From a virus: 39,326 nucleotides of DNA. The stretch lies in the IMG/VR virus record IMGVR_UViG_3300036859_000066, positions 1 through 39,326 of that record; one strand, given 5' to 3'. Below, in pieces: positions 1-8,240 of the stretch (position 1 is its first letter; every line of letters begins with the position of its first letter). The notes under the pieces were generated by a model. The model saw nothing but the letters and a program-made list of their open reading frames with translations, did not search any database and was not told the DNA's origin. Position numbers and translations under genes: made by a program.

Positions 1-240
1 CGAAAAGCAAAAGCCGTTTCGTATTCCGCTCACCTCAAAAGTCTGACATGCGCTGTGGTCATCGCTGCCTCGGTGCTATCCATGACCGCCTGCATCATCG
101 CCCCCATCGCGCGAAATGGCGAGAGCGACGAAACCCCCATCACCCCGATCTTGCTGGTGATCGGCGTGGGCGCCTGGGCGCTCTGGCGGGACGAGAAAGC
201 CGAGTGCGAACAGGTACCGCCATGCAAGGAGAAACCGTGA
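1..240 (+). CDS. Partial small membrane or lipoprotein-like protein
   Basis: The reading frame is open from the first base, so the gene probably starts outside the window; a GTG at 55 is the only internal start of note. A hydrophobic stretch ends in LSMTAC, which resembles a lipobox. A second hydrophobic segment (ILLVIGVGAWALW) follows, then a short charged tail rich in Glu and Cys. I do not recognise a family. It is the first gene seen of the plus-strand operon and ends 15 bases before the next start. An Arg-rich alternative frame (48-266) looks like a shadow. Confidence 0.5.
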   Translation, partial: RKAKAVSYSAHLKSLTCAVVIAASVLSMTACIIAPIARNGESDETPITPILLVIGVGAWALWRDEKAECEQVPPCKEKP

Positions 241-255
241 AAACAGGAGCCGCCA

Positions 256-656
256 ATGGACGCTGACGAACGCGAAGAACACGAAACCTACGAGGAAGTG
301 CACAAGCGCATCAAGGAGGGCGTCTACGGCTCCCCTGTCGGGCTGGGCGAGTTCCTGGCATCGGACGCCATCACGGAATCCCCGGAGTTCATCGCCGCCC
401 TGCTGCTGTTCCTGAACCGTCGCCCCGCATCGCCGGAAAAGCTGCGCGACTTGCTGGACGACGCAATCGAGCAGTACGCCCAGCGCGAGGCCGACGATGA
501 GCAGTTCAACCGCCCGATCTACAAGCCCTCGTTCACGCCCACCGACATGCTGCAAATGGTCGGGGATATCTTCCGGCCCGCCTCTCTACCCGATGCGCTG
601 GCTGCGCGAGTTGCTGCAGCGAGAGGGATTCCACAAACAGTGAAGGAGCAGAAACC

Positions 657-660
<4 letters not shown>
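256..660 (+). CDS. Hypothetical phage protein, 134 aa
   Basis: This is an acidic, helix-rich soluble protein with no recognised domain. The N-terminus is strongly charged (Asp/Glu/Lys/His), the middle contains a Leu/Phe-rich helix, and the C-terminus is Ala-rich. An AGGAG-like sequence precedes ATG 256. The stop codon overlaps the next gene's GTG start as GTGA, which points to translational coupling in the early operon. The function is unknown. Confidence 0.75.
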
Positions 661-1569
<909 letters not shown>

Positions 1570-1580
<11 letters not shown>

Positions 1581-1761
1581 GACAGCGGACTACTTCATTG
1601 ACTACGGGCGCGAGAACGACCAGCCCCAGGACGACCCGGACGGGCATCTGCGGCTCGACATAGCCAAGGTGTGCGAAGCGGCGGCCAAGATCGGCGGCCA
1701 CCCGGCAGACGGGGCGAGAAGCATGGAGCGCGCCCTGCTGGCCTACGCGGGGCCTGGATGA
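1570..1761 (+). CDS. Hypothetical protein, 63 aa
   Basis: ATG 1570 is preceded by GGAGG at the expected distance and overlaps the end of the Ala-repeat gene by 11 bases. The protein is acidic (a run of Asp around DQPQDDPDG) with a helical C-terminal half. No family is recognised. An 84-base gap without a gene follows; it contains a small GCGGC-TTA-GCCGC hairpin with no T tract, so it is not an obvious terminator. Confidence 0.6.
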
Positions 1762-1845
1762 AATCCCGGAGCGGGACGATTCGCAGCCGGACCTTTTCGC
1801 GGCTTAGCCGCATAACGCGCTGAAAGATCGCGCAGAGGCAGCACC

Positions 1846-2601
1846 ATGAGCCTGAGCAACCCGACACAGAATGCCCGCAACCCCTCCACCCGCTGGTTTG
1901 AGTGGCACGGTAGCAAGGGCCAGATCAACTACTGGGACAAGGAGGCCAAGAAAAAGGTCTTTCTCGACCTGCCCTTTACGTTCCTGCTGCTGGACGAACT
2001 GGCGACGGTGCGGGGCTTTCACGAACCCAGCAATTCCGGCGTGTTCGCCAACGAGGTGCGCGACACCCGGCAGGAAACCATGCTGGTGCGGGCCTTCGAG
2101 GGCGGCGAGATTGCTTCCGGCCTGTACGCCAGCATCCGTGACCGCGTGAAGGCGCATGGCGGCTACTTCCAGGCGTCCTGCTACATCGCCTACAAGGACG
2201 GCGACGCACTCAAGATCGGCAACCTGGGCCTTAACGGGGCATCGTTGCAGGCGTGGTCGGAGTTCAAGAAGGGCAAGAGCCCCTACGGAAGCGCCGTGGT
2301 TATCACCGGCTTTGAAGATCGCACCAAGGGCGCGACGAAATACCGCATCCCGACGTTCACGCTCAAGGCGACCAGCCCGGAAACCGTGGCGAAAGCCACT
2401 GCGCTCGACGCCGAGTTGCAGACGTTCCTGACGGGCTACCTCAAGCAGCCGCGCACCGAACAGGCCGCCAAGCCCGCCGCTGCGCACGTTGACGACGAGC
2501 AGCCGCCGCTGCCCGATGCGGTGCCCGCTGGCGGTGGCGGTGGCGGCGATGGATTCGAGGACGACGACATTCCGTTCATCACGCGGCACTCGGTCTGGTA
2601 A
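1846..2601 (+). CDS. SSB-like phage DNA-binding protein, 251 aa
   Basis: The body (residues 1-200) looks like the single-stranded-DNA-binding proteins that sit beside nucleases in phage operons. It has alternating hydrophobic beta segments and many Tyr/Trp/Phe residues. A flexible Ala/Pro/Gly linker containing a run of six glycines leads to FEDDDIPF at 237-244. This nearly copies the partner-binding tip of bacterial SSB (DFDDDIPF). Unlike canonical SSB, seven residues (ITRHSVW) follow the tip. The stop overlaps the next gene's start as TAATG, coupling it to the PD-(D/E)XK nuclease and suggesting a recombination or replication pair. The SSB-like role is inferred from the tail and the context; the fold is not proven. 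Confidence 0.85.
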   Translation: MSLSNPTQNARNPSTRWFEWHGSKGQINYWDKEAKKKVFLDLPFTFLLLDELATVRGFHEPSNSGVFANEVRDTRQETMLVRAFEGGEIASGLYASIRDRVKAHGGYFQASCYIAYKDGDALKIGNLGLNGASLQAWSEFKKGKSPYGSAVVITGFEDRTKGATKYRIPTFTLKATSPETVAKATALDAELQTFLTGYLKQPRTEQAAKPAAAHVDDEQPPLPDAVPAGGGGGGDGFEDDDIPFITRHSVW

Positions 2602-3626
2602 TGAACCTCTCCCCGGCTGCCAAGGAATCCGGCCATTTCTACAGGCCGGACGGCTCCCCGTTCTACGACGTGCCAAACAAAAGCCGTCCAGGGGAACTCC
2701 GTCCGGCAACTGTCCGTGACGCCTTGGCTGCCGGGGCGGAGCCTTCGGTTTCAACCGTGTTGAAGTGCGCGGCGGCTCCCGGCCTTGACCGCTGGAAGAT
2801 CGAGCAGGCCGTGGATTCCGTCCTGACGCTGCCCCGGCTGCCGGGGGAGACGCTGGACGCATTCAAGGCCCGCGCCATGCTGGATTCGCAGGAGCAGGGT
2901 CGCAAGGCCCGCGAGCGCGGCACAGCCTTGCACGGGGCGATTGAGCGCGACCTGCAATGCCTGCCGAGTGACCCGGCGTTCGCCTCGCACATCAGAAACG
3001 TCGCGGGCGCGCTGCAATCGGAAGGGATTGATATTCGCGCCGGTCACTCCGAACGGTCGTTCTGCCTGCCCGGTCAATTCGGCGGGAAGGTGGATTGGCA
3101 CAGCGAATCTGTCGTGCTGGACTTCAAGGGCATCGAGGACAGCAAGATCGGCGGGCGGCTTGGGTATGACGAACACATCCGCCAGCTCGCCGCTTACGGT
3201 CACGGGCTGGGCCTCAAGTCCCCCCGGCTGCTGAACGTCTTTATCGGGCGCGAACGTGGGGACGTGCAACTGCGGGAGTGGAAGCCCGCCGAGGCATCCA
3301 AGGCGCTTGCGGAGTTCCTGGCCCTGCTGAGGTTCTACCGGCTGAGCAAAGGCTTTCCAGTGGGCGCTACTGAGTCACAGATGACCACGACCCACCGCGC
3401 AACAAGTGATGACGGTCAAACAGAAACAAATCTTTCGGAGGCCGCATGGGCCGCGCTGCTGCTTTGGCTGCGCTTCGTGGCGAAGATCGCGCCGCGCTCG
3501 AATGCGAAACGGCGCTTGGGCCAGCTTTTGCGCCGCCGCGCCACTGAGGCAAAGGAGACCACGACAGGTCCACGCCCGTCAGCCGAGGGGACAACTGAAA
3601 CAAATCTTTCGAGGGTCGGCCCATGA
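2601..3626 (+). CDS. PD-(D/E)XK (RecB/Cas4-like) nuclease, 341 aa
   Basis: The motifs of the RecB/YqaJ/Cas4-type nuclease fold appear in order. RGTALH is at 106-111 (GxAxH), a Glu at 151, GKVD at 162-165, LDFKG around 173-177 giving the D-x-K pair, and QLAAY at 195-199. It is therefore a probable metal-dependent DNA exonuclease, plausibly the partner of the upstream SSB-like protein in phage recombination. The recognisable domain ends near residue 255. About 85 residues of low-complexity sequence follow, in which TETNLS occurs twice because the underlying DNA is duplicated. A nested reading frame with a good SD lies in this extension, so the natural C-terminus is uncertain. The start overlaps the upstream TAA as TAATG. 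Confidence 0.88.
   Translation: MNLSPAAKESGHFYRPDGSPFYDVPNKSRPGELRPATVRDALAAGAEPSVSTVLKCAAAPGLDRWKIEQAVDSVLTLPRLPGETLDAFKARAMLDSQEQGRKARERGTALHGAIERDLQCLPSDPAFASHIRNVAGALQSEGIDIRAGHSERSFCLPGQFGGKVDWHSESVVLDFKGIEDSKIGGRLGYDEHIRQLAAYGHGLGLKSPRLLNVFIGRERGDVQLREWKPAEASKALAEFLALLRFYRLSKGFPVGATESQMTTTHRATSDDGQTETNLSEAAWAALLLWLRFVAKIAPRSNAKRRLGQLLRRRATEAKETTTGPRPSAEGTTETNLSRVGP
3446..3547 (+). CDS. Possible nested 33-aa peptide
   Basis: A small frame starts at ATG 3446 with GGAGG five bases upstream, inside the 3' extension of the nuclease gene but in another frame. It codes an Ala-rich 33-residue peptide. The leader before it (gaaacaaatctttcg) is repeated exactly before the next real gene at 3623. 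This suggests both are ribosome-binding regions of duplicated origin. It may be a remnant; the call is speculative. Confidence 0.25.
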   Translation: MGRAAALAALRGEDRAALECETALGPAFAPPRH

Positions 3627-4750
3627 GCAATGACAGCCCCCCGCTGCTGAGCGCCCGACTGGCGCAAGGTCTGCTGCAACAGATGGGGCCGACCGACCTG
3701 TGGCTGTCCGGCCACTCCGAAATCATGGCCGCGCTGGAAGCAATCGCCTCCGGCAAGACGGAGTGCCGCCCAGCCGGGGCCGTGCCAGCAGACGTAGAAG
3801 GGCTGCTGCGGGAGGCGGACAAGTGGATCGGGGATTACCACGACGATCCGACACCCGTCGCTGACGGGGGCCTGCTCGACCGCGCGGAACATCTCATGTG
3901 CCAGTTGTACTGCGCCCTTCGGGGCCGCGTAGTCGGGGGAGCAGCGCCGGGGGAGCGGGAGGCGTTCGAGGCGTGGTTCCGCACGCAATGGCCCATGTAC
4001 ACCCTGCTCAGGTCGGCGGATGAGAAGGGATATTTCTACGACATGCCCAACGCCGCGTGGCTCGCGTGGCAAGCCTCAGCGACGGGGCCGCTTGAGTATG
4101 TCGTCCCGCTCGTCGCAACGCCCGCGATGCTCGACGCGCTCGATCACGCAATGCCGGGACAATACAAAATCGGCAGAAAGGAGGCGCGGAAAATCTGGGA
4201 CGCGGTTGTAGAGGCCGCTCCGTTCCACGCCCGCGCCGCCCTCACAAGTGCAGCGCCGCCCCCGCCAGCGGTATGGGGCGGGTTCACCGAAATGGACAAG
4301 GTAACGCTGAAGCATCTGCAATTCGCTATGACAAGCGACCAGCGCGCCCTCGTCCCAGGCATCGAAACTCTTGCGGGCGAAGCCCTGCACCTAATCCGCC
4401 GGATGAGCGAGGCGCTGGCAGCGCCGCCCCCGCGTTGCGTCCACGGCAAGACCGCGAGCGAGTGCGGGCAGACGGCGTGCGAAGCGCCGCCCCCTGTGGT
4501 GCCCCAGGTGGTGCAGGACGCTGCGCGGTACAGGTGGCTGCGCGACGCCGCGAATACCGGCCACTCCGCATGGCTCCGGCTTACCCATATCGACTGCGTT
4601 GGCGAATTGTTCGACGCCGAAGTGGACGCCGCCCTAGGTGCAGCCCAGAGGCCCGATATGGCCGTCGGTCGCGCTCATCGCCAACACGAATCGGCTGCGC
4701 GCGCCTCGCTTTCGGACACCGTGCCTTCGACCACCAAGGAGAAGCCGTGA
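3623..4750 (+). CDS. Mosaic hypothetical phage protein, 375 aa
   Basis: A modular protein with several short segments separated by Ala/Pro linkers. Residues around 110-155 contain the EREAFEAWF...AWLAWQA pattern, and residues around 300-345 contain the DAARYRWLRD...ELFDAEVDAAL pattern. Both are common in unannotated early proteins of proteobacterial phages. A Cys/His cluster (CVHG...CGQTAC) lies between them and might bind zinc. The start is in an ATGA overlap with the nuclease gene, and the end overlaps the next GTG. The function is unknown. Confidence 0.8.
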   Translation: MSNDSPPLLSARLAQGLLQQMGPTDLWLSGHSEIMAALEAIASGKTECRPAGAVPADVEGLLREADKWIGDYHDDPTPVADGGLLDRAEHLMCQLYCALRGRVVGGAAPGEREAFEAWFRTQWPMYTLLRSADEKGYFYDMPNAAWLAWQASATGPLEYVVPLVATPAMLDALDHAMPGQYKIGRKEARKIWDAVVEAAPFHARAALTSAAPPPPAVWGGFTEMDKVTLKHLQFAMTSDQRALVPGIETLAGEALHLIRRMSEALAAPPPRCVHGKTASECGQTACEAPPPVVPQVVQDAARYRWLRDAANTGHSAWLRLTHIDCVGELFDAEVDAALGAAQRPDMAVGRAHRQHESAARASLSDTVPSTTKEKP

Positions 4751-4971
4751 CGCCAATCAAGTTCCCGCAGCACAACCGCGTATGGGCCGAGGACCAGCCC
4801 GAGTACCTCCCGCTGCCGGCGCACACCGGCCCGCAGGTCACGACGACCTGCTGGCGGCTGTCGTGGCTGGAGCGCGTGCGTGTTGCGCTCACCGGGCGAC
4901 TGTGGCTCCAGCAGTTGAACTTCGGCCAGCCGTTGCAGCCGCAGAAACCGAGCGCGGAGTGCCCGCTATGA
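4747..4971 (+). CDS. Hypothetical protein, 74 aa
   Basis: GTG start in a GTGA overlap with the upstream stop, preceded by AAGGAGAAGCC. The protein is small and rich in Pro, Gln and Trp. Its central segment (TCWRLSWLERVRVALTGRLWLQQ) is a possible amphipathic or membrane-associated helix, listed here only as a pattern. Its stop overlaps the next ATG as ATGA. No family is recognised. Confidence 0.7.
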   Translation: MTPIKFPQHNRVWAEDQPEYLPLPAHTGPQVTTTCWRLSWLERVRVALTGRLWLQQLNFGQPLQPQKPSAECPL

Positions 4972-5288
4972 CCCCGAACGAGCAGCCCCAGGACGCGAGG
5001 GGCGAGGAAGCCGACGTGCTGACGCGCGCCGCTGCCGAAAAGTTCTTGAGTGAAATCGACTTGATGAACGAAATGCAGCTAGCGGGCTTGCCGCCGGAAC
5101 TCGACCAAGACGTGCGCGATTTGGTCAGGCTCATTTCCGACCACGGCGACAGCTACAAGGACACCGAGCATGGCGACATGACCGTTTCGCTGCTCGGCAG
5201 CCTCAACCGGCTGGTGCAGGCCGCGCGTAAAGGAACGGACGCATCGCCCTCCAGACCCATTCGAGAACGACGACGGGTGTCCCAATGA
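4968..5288 (+). CDS. Hypothetical protein, 106 aa, NEQPQDARG N-terminus
   Basis: An acidic, mostly helical protein in ATGA overlap with both neighbours. It begins MTPNEQPQDARG. The same nine residues NEQPQDARG open the protein at 5602 because a 33-base DNA segment is duplicated exactly. The remainder is unrelated to that protein. The function is unknown. Confidence 0.75.
   Translation: MTPNEQPQDARGEEADVLTRAAAEKFLSEIDLMNEMQLAGLPPELDQDVRDLVRLISDHGDSYKDTEHGDMTVSLLGSLNRLVQAARKGTDASPSRPIRERRRVSQ
4972..5004 (+). repeat. 33-bp direct repeat, copy 1
   Basis: The segment is identical over 33 bases to 5612-5644. It covers the first codons after the start of this gene. The second copy lies 640 bases downstream at the equivalent position of another gene, so two otherwise different proteins share an N-terminal peptide. 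Confidence 0.95.
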
Positions 5289-5605
5289 CTAACGAAATGA
5301 AGGCATATGAGCGTGTGGTTCTTGAAGTTGCGCTCGAGCGCGAGCGGCAAATCGAGAAAGAGGGCTGGACGCCTGAACACGACGACCATCACTCTGACGA
5401 CGAGCTTGCCAACGCCGCCGCCTGCTACGCATCCACTAAGAGGTTGCTTTACTCATCGAAAGTGGTGGGCGGTGACACGACGTATATCTATCTGTGGCCG
5501 TGGCGGGTATCGGACTGGAAGCCGAAGAACCGTCGCCGAGATTTGATTCGCGCCGCCGCCCTCATCGTCGCCGAAATCGAGCGGCTGGACAGGAGCAAGC
5601 CATGA
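5285..5605 (+). CDS. Conserved phage protein (ERERQIEKEGWTPEHDD type), 106 aa
   Basis: It contains the signature ERERQIEKEGWTPEHDD followed by ELANAAACYA, then WPW, WKP and RRDLIRAAALIVAEIERLDR. This is a widespread phage and prophage family that I recognise by pattern. The Glu-rich helices separated by a His/Asp motif hint at metal binding, and a distant link to all-alpha NTP pyrophosphatases (MazG-like) is possible but unproven. Both junctions are ATGA overlaps. Confidence 0.85.
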   Translation: MTNEMKAYERVVLEVALERERQIEKEGWTPEHDDHHSDDELANAAACYASTKRLLYSSKVVGGDTTYIYLWPWRVSDWKPKNRRRDLIRAAALIVAEIERLDRSKP

Positions 5606-5982
5606 CCACGCCCCCGAACGAGCAGCCCCAGGACGCGAGGGGCGCACTTGAGAGCGCAGACCCCTACGTCAAGGACGTTATCTCGCACGAGGAGGCCGAG
5701 CAGATGCTGGCGCGCTTCTGCGCCTCCCACTTCAACAACCCGACCGAGCACGCGCGCATCCGCATCCCAGCCGATCCGAAGCATGACGACGACCTGCGGC
5801 TACACGCCTACATCCGCCAACGGCGAGCGGCTGAATCTGTCGGAGCGCCGCAAGAGAGGGCAGAGGTGGCAACGGTTCGTTACGTCCGGGTGGACGGACA
5901 AGTGCTGATCCACTGGTGGGCTAACGAAACGCCGGCCGAGCGCCGCGACGAGGGTCAGGCAAGCAAGGAGGGAACAGCATGA
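5602..5982 (+). CDS. Hypothetical protein, 126 aa, NEQPQDARG N-terminus
   Basis: Starts in an ATGA overlap and carries the same NEQPQDARG N-terminal peptide as the protein at 4968. A helical acidic middle is followed by a C-terminal beta-like segment (RYVRVDGQVLIHWWANE). No family is recognised. The shared N-terminus comes from a 33-bp DNA duplication and may be a graft rather than a functional domain. Confidence 0.75.
   Translation: MTTPPNEQPQDARGALESADPYVKDVISHEEAEQMLARFCASHFNNPTEHARIRIPADPKHDDDLRLHAYIRQRRAAESVGAPQERAEVATVRYVRVDGQVLIHWWANETPAERRDEGQASKEGTA
5612..5644 (+). repeat. 33-bp direct repeat, copy 2
   Basis: Identical to 4972-5004. Both copies lie just after a start codon and are read in the same frame. 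Confidence 0.95.
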
Positions 5983-6533
5983 GAGTCAACGTATACGCCG
6001 AGGAAATGACCGACCGCATCAAGATCATTTCCAAGGAAATCGACGGGCGCACCTTGGCGGCTCCGCAAGGCGGCAACGTGGACGGCGAACTGTGGTCGTT
6101 CCTACGAGCGGCGATGGCGAGGGGCGCGAACATCGGCGTTGACTTCGCGCAAGGCAAGCTGACCTACGAGCAGCACAGCGCGCACCTTGACGCAGAGGCA
6201 GCCTACTACGGCAAGCTGATGCGCGACCTGCTCTACGCCACCCCGCCGCAGCCGCCAGCCGGGTGCAGGGAGGCACTTGAGAAGGCCGCAGACACGTTCG
6301 CCGATGCGGCCCAGACGTTCACGCTGTTCGGCAAGGACATGGCCGCAATGGCGATGAAGCTCGCCGAGAAAGGCTGCCGTGACGTGCTCGCCGCCGCCCC
6401 GCAGGTGGGGCCGGATAAGCCCCTGCTGATGGAAACTCTATGCGTGCATGGGTACGAACCGCACGAGAAATGCCAAGCGTGTAGCGACCTTGCCGCCGCG
6501 CTGGCAGCAGCAGCGCTACCGGAGAAGAAATGA
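5979..6533 (+). CDS. Hypothetical phage protein, 184 aa
   Basis: It opens with MRVNVYAEEMTDRIKIISKE, an N-terminus I recognise from unannotated early proteins of other proteobacterial phages. The middle is helical with a DxEAAYYGKLMRDLL segment. The C-terminus carries CVHGYEPHEKCQACSDL, a Cys/His cluster that resembles the CVHGKTASECGQTAC segment of the protein at 3623. A small zinc-binding tail is plausible. The function is unknown. It overlaps the next gene as ATGA. Confidence 0.78.
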   Translation: MRVNVYAEEMTDRIKIISKEIDGRTLAAPQGGNVDGELWSFLRAAMARGANIGVDFAQGKLTYEQHSAHLDAEAAYYGKLMRDLLYATPPQPPAGCREALEKAADTFADAAQTFTLFGKDMAAMAMKLAEKGCRDVLAAAPQVGPDKPLLMETLCVHGYEPHEKCQACSDLAAALAAAALPEKK

Positions 6534-6694
6534 AAGACACAAGATTTGTTTCCGCCGTACCGCCGCTGACACCCGATGGCGCTGTAGTGCCGCTGGCCGT
6601 TGGGTCTGGGAAGGAGAATCTGGACGGGGCCGGACTGGAAAGCGGCCGGGGACTGCACAAAACCTGCATCGCGCCCCCTGTTGATTCTTCTTAG
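6530..6694 (+). CDS. Small hypothetical protein, 54 aa
   Basis: ATG 6530 overlaps the upstream TGA as ATGA, and GGAGAAG lies just before it. The product begins MKDTRFVSAVPPLTPDGAV and is Gly/Pro-rich without a predicted helix. It is the last gene of the plus-strand operon. The converging minus-strand block ends only four bases later, and I see no convincing terminator between them. Confidence 0.55.
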   Translation: MKDTRFVSAVPPLTPDGAVVPLAVGSGKENLDGAGLESGRGLHKTCIAPPVDSS

Positions 6695-6698
6695 ATTC

Positions 6699-7025
6699 TC
6701 ACTTAACGACGGTGAGTTTTGGCTTTCCCCGCCGGGGCTTGGTCGTAGTAGCACTCGGGGGGCCAGCGGTGTCCTGGGGGCCAGATGCTGATTCGATTGA
6801 GTCCAGCAAGGGCGCGAACCAGTGCTTCCAGAAGCTGTACGTCCAGATCAGCGCGCACAGGACGCTTGCGGCAAAGAACGCTGGCTGGTTTGGCTGGAGT
6901 CCGGCGAACCAACCTAACTGCCCGCCGAGTCCGGGGAAGCACGCCCACCGCCTTAGGCTTTCCACCTGCGTCATTGCGATGGCGGGGACGCCGAGTAGGA
7001 GGACGAGCCATTGATCCCACGTCAC
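6699..7025 (-). CDS. Membrane protein, 108 aa
   Basis: Two hydrophobic segments are visible: WLVLLLGVPAIAM near the N-terminus and FFAASVLCALIWTYSFW in the middle. A basic, Pro/Thr/Lys-rich cytoplasmic-type tail follows. It is the last gene of the long minus-strand operon and overlaps the exonuclease gene upstream by four bases. Its role is unknown; its position next to the lysis genes makes a lysis accessory or superinfection function possible but unsupported. Confidence 0.75.
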   Translation of the reverse strand: MTWDQWLVLLLGVPAIAMTQVESLRRWACFPGLGGQLGWFAGLQPNQPAFFAASVLCALIWTYSFWKHWFAPLLDSIESASGPQDTAGPPSATTTKPRRGKPKLTVVK

Positions 7026-7753
7026 GCCGCCACCAGTTCAGGCTTTGCGTATTCCTTCGCGTTGACGCGCTTGCGACTCCAGCCGCCGCACTTCTTGCAC
7101 TGGTGTCGCCGGTATACCAGCGTCTTGCTGCGGGAGTAGCCCCTGGCCTGAGTAGCGCCACCGCAGGTCGGGCAGAGGTGGCCCTTTTCTCCGCTGTAGA
7201 GCTGCACGTTGGGGTGGCCATCAATCCACGGAAGCAGGCGCGTATACACGGCTTCGGTTAGCTTCACGTCGCCTTTGTTGTAGGACTCCATGGTGGTCCA
7301 CGCCTCGGGCAGACCGGCCATGCACTCTTTCCAGAGTTCCATGCCCTTGTGTTCCACCTTCGCGCCGATGCCAAGGACGCGGGAAACGTAGTCGAGGCGA
7401 TTGCTGGCGAACTTGAACTTGCGGCGGCAGGTTTGGAGCAGGTCTATCTGCTTGAAGGGTGACGGCGGTGCAAGTTCCGCCAGCAGGAATTCCCGATTCA
7501 GGGTCGGCACGTCGAACTTCTTGCCGTTGAAGTGAACCACCGCGTCTGCACGATCTAGCAGGCGATGAACCGACCGGATCATGTTCTTGCCGTGCCGATG
7601 GATGGAGCCGAACATTACTGATTCCTCGCCCAGCCACTTGGCGGCCCAGCAGAGCGTGTAGCCAGGCTCTACGATGTGGTCAGGCGAAACGTACTCTGTG
7701 CGACAGTCCCATATGTAGGCTTTGTGCGGCGCTGTCTCGATATCTAAAATCAA
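7022..7753 (-). CDS. DnaQ-like 3'-5' exonuclease with C-terminal zinc ribbon, 243 aa
   Basis: The three exonuclease motifs of the DEDD/RNase H-like fold are visible: DIE at 4-6, NGKKFD ending at Asp81, and YNKGD with Tyr158 and Asp162 (DEDDy type). A C-terminal four-cysteine module follows, CPTC at 194-197 and CKKC at 219-222, typical of a zinc ribbon that may bind nucleic acid. The likely start is TTG 7753, because no ATG is available in frame before motif I. No polymerase domain is attached, so this is a free-standing exonuclease. It may proofread, trim DNA ends or degrade RNA/DNA; the substrate cannot be read from sequence. Confidence 0.85.
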   Translation of the reverse strand: MILDIETAPHKAYIWDCRTEYVSPDHIVEPGYTLCWAAKWLGEESVMFGSIHRHGKNMIRSVHRLLDRADAVVHFNGKKFDVPTLNREFLLAELAPPSPFKQIDLLQTCRRKFKFASNRLDYVSRVLGIGAKVEHKGMELWKECMAGLPEAWTTMESYNKGDVKLTEAVYTRLLPWIDGHPNVQLYSGEKGHLCPTCGGATQARGYSRSKTLVYRRHQCKKCGGWSRKRVNAKEYAKPELVAA

Positions 7754-7758
7754 AATCT

Positions 7759-8103
7759 TCAGACAAACCCCCTTGACTCGTAGCCCATCGCGCTACAGAC
7801 GCGCTTGGCTATTTGTCGGTAGAGCCGGTTGTGCTGACTGGTGCTGTTCTCCGTGCCCGCAATTCTTTGGTGCAGGTGGATTACTTCGTGCGCCATGACG
7901 CACAAAAGCCCCTGCCCGGTAGTCACCAGCTTTCGGCTGATGGCGATTTGGTGTTCCCCGCCTGGGTTGTCGTAGGAACCGAATTCCTCGCGGGAGTTGG
8001 TCACGCGCAGCGTGATATCTGCGGGGAGATTCCAGCGATTGAACGGGGGCAGCGTGCGGAGATAGTCGTAGGCGGCGCGCAGCATGCGGGCCGTGGGTTT
8101 CAC
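7759..8103 (-). CDS. SprT-like zinc metallopeptidase, 114 aa
   Basis: The motif HEVIHLHQ gives the HExxH zinc site, followed by a His/Tyr-containing helix (HNRLYRQIAKRVC), as in SprT/Spartan-like phage proteins. I chose GTG 8103, which overlaps the upstream stop as GTGA and is preceded by GGGGG; the product then begins with KPTARML. An ATG at 8115 in the same frame is the alternative. The family includes DNA-protein crosslink proteases, and phage versions are largely uncharacterised. It lies between small lysis-type genes and the DnaQ-like exonuclease. Confidence 0.85.
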   Translation of the reverse strand: MKPTARMLRAAYDYLRTLPPFNRWNLPADITLRVTNSREEFGSYDNPGGEHQIAISRKLVTTGQGLLCVMAHEVIHLHQRIAGTENSTSQHNRLYRQIAKRVCSAMGYESRGFV

Positions 8104-8240
8104 CCCAGCCCCCATATCCACGCCTGGTAGGCCACACAGGCGCGCATCAGCATTGGTACGGCGAGCATCACGACAATCAGGAGGATTACGTCTAGCGGGT
8201 CGCGGATGTTTCGCTTGAGCCAGCGCCATAAGCGTTTCAT
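8100..8240 (-). CDS. Small membrane protein, 46 aa
   Basis: ATG 8240 opens a 46-residue product with a basic N-terminus (MKRLWRWLKRNIRD), one strong transmembrane helix (VILLIVVMLAVPMLM) and a short Trp-containing end. It overlaps both neighbours by four bases. No family is recognised. A small amphipathic-plus-transmembrane protein in this position may assist membrane disruption. Confidence 0.65.
   Translation of the reverse strand: MKRLWRWLKRNIRDPLDVILLIVVMLAVPMLMRACVAYQAWIWGLG

Noticed and set aside
48-266. Arg/His-rich plus-strand frame overlapping the first gene
   Set aside because: Composition is that of a shadow frame; the other frame codes a membrane segment and lipobox.
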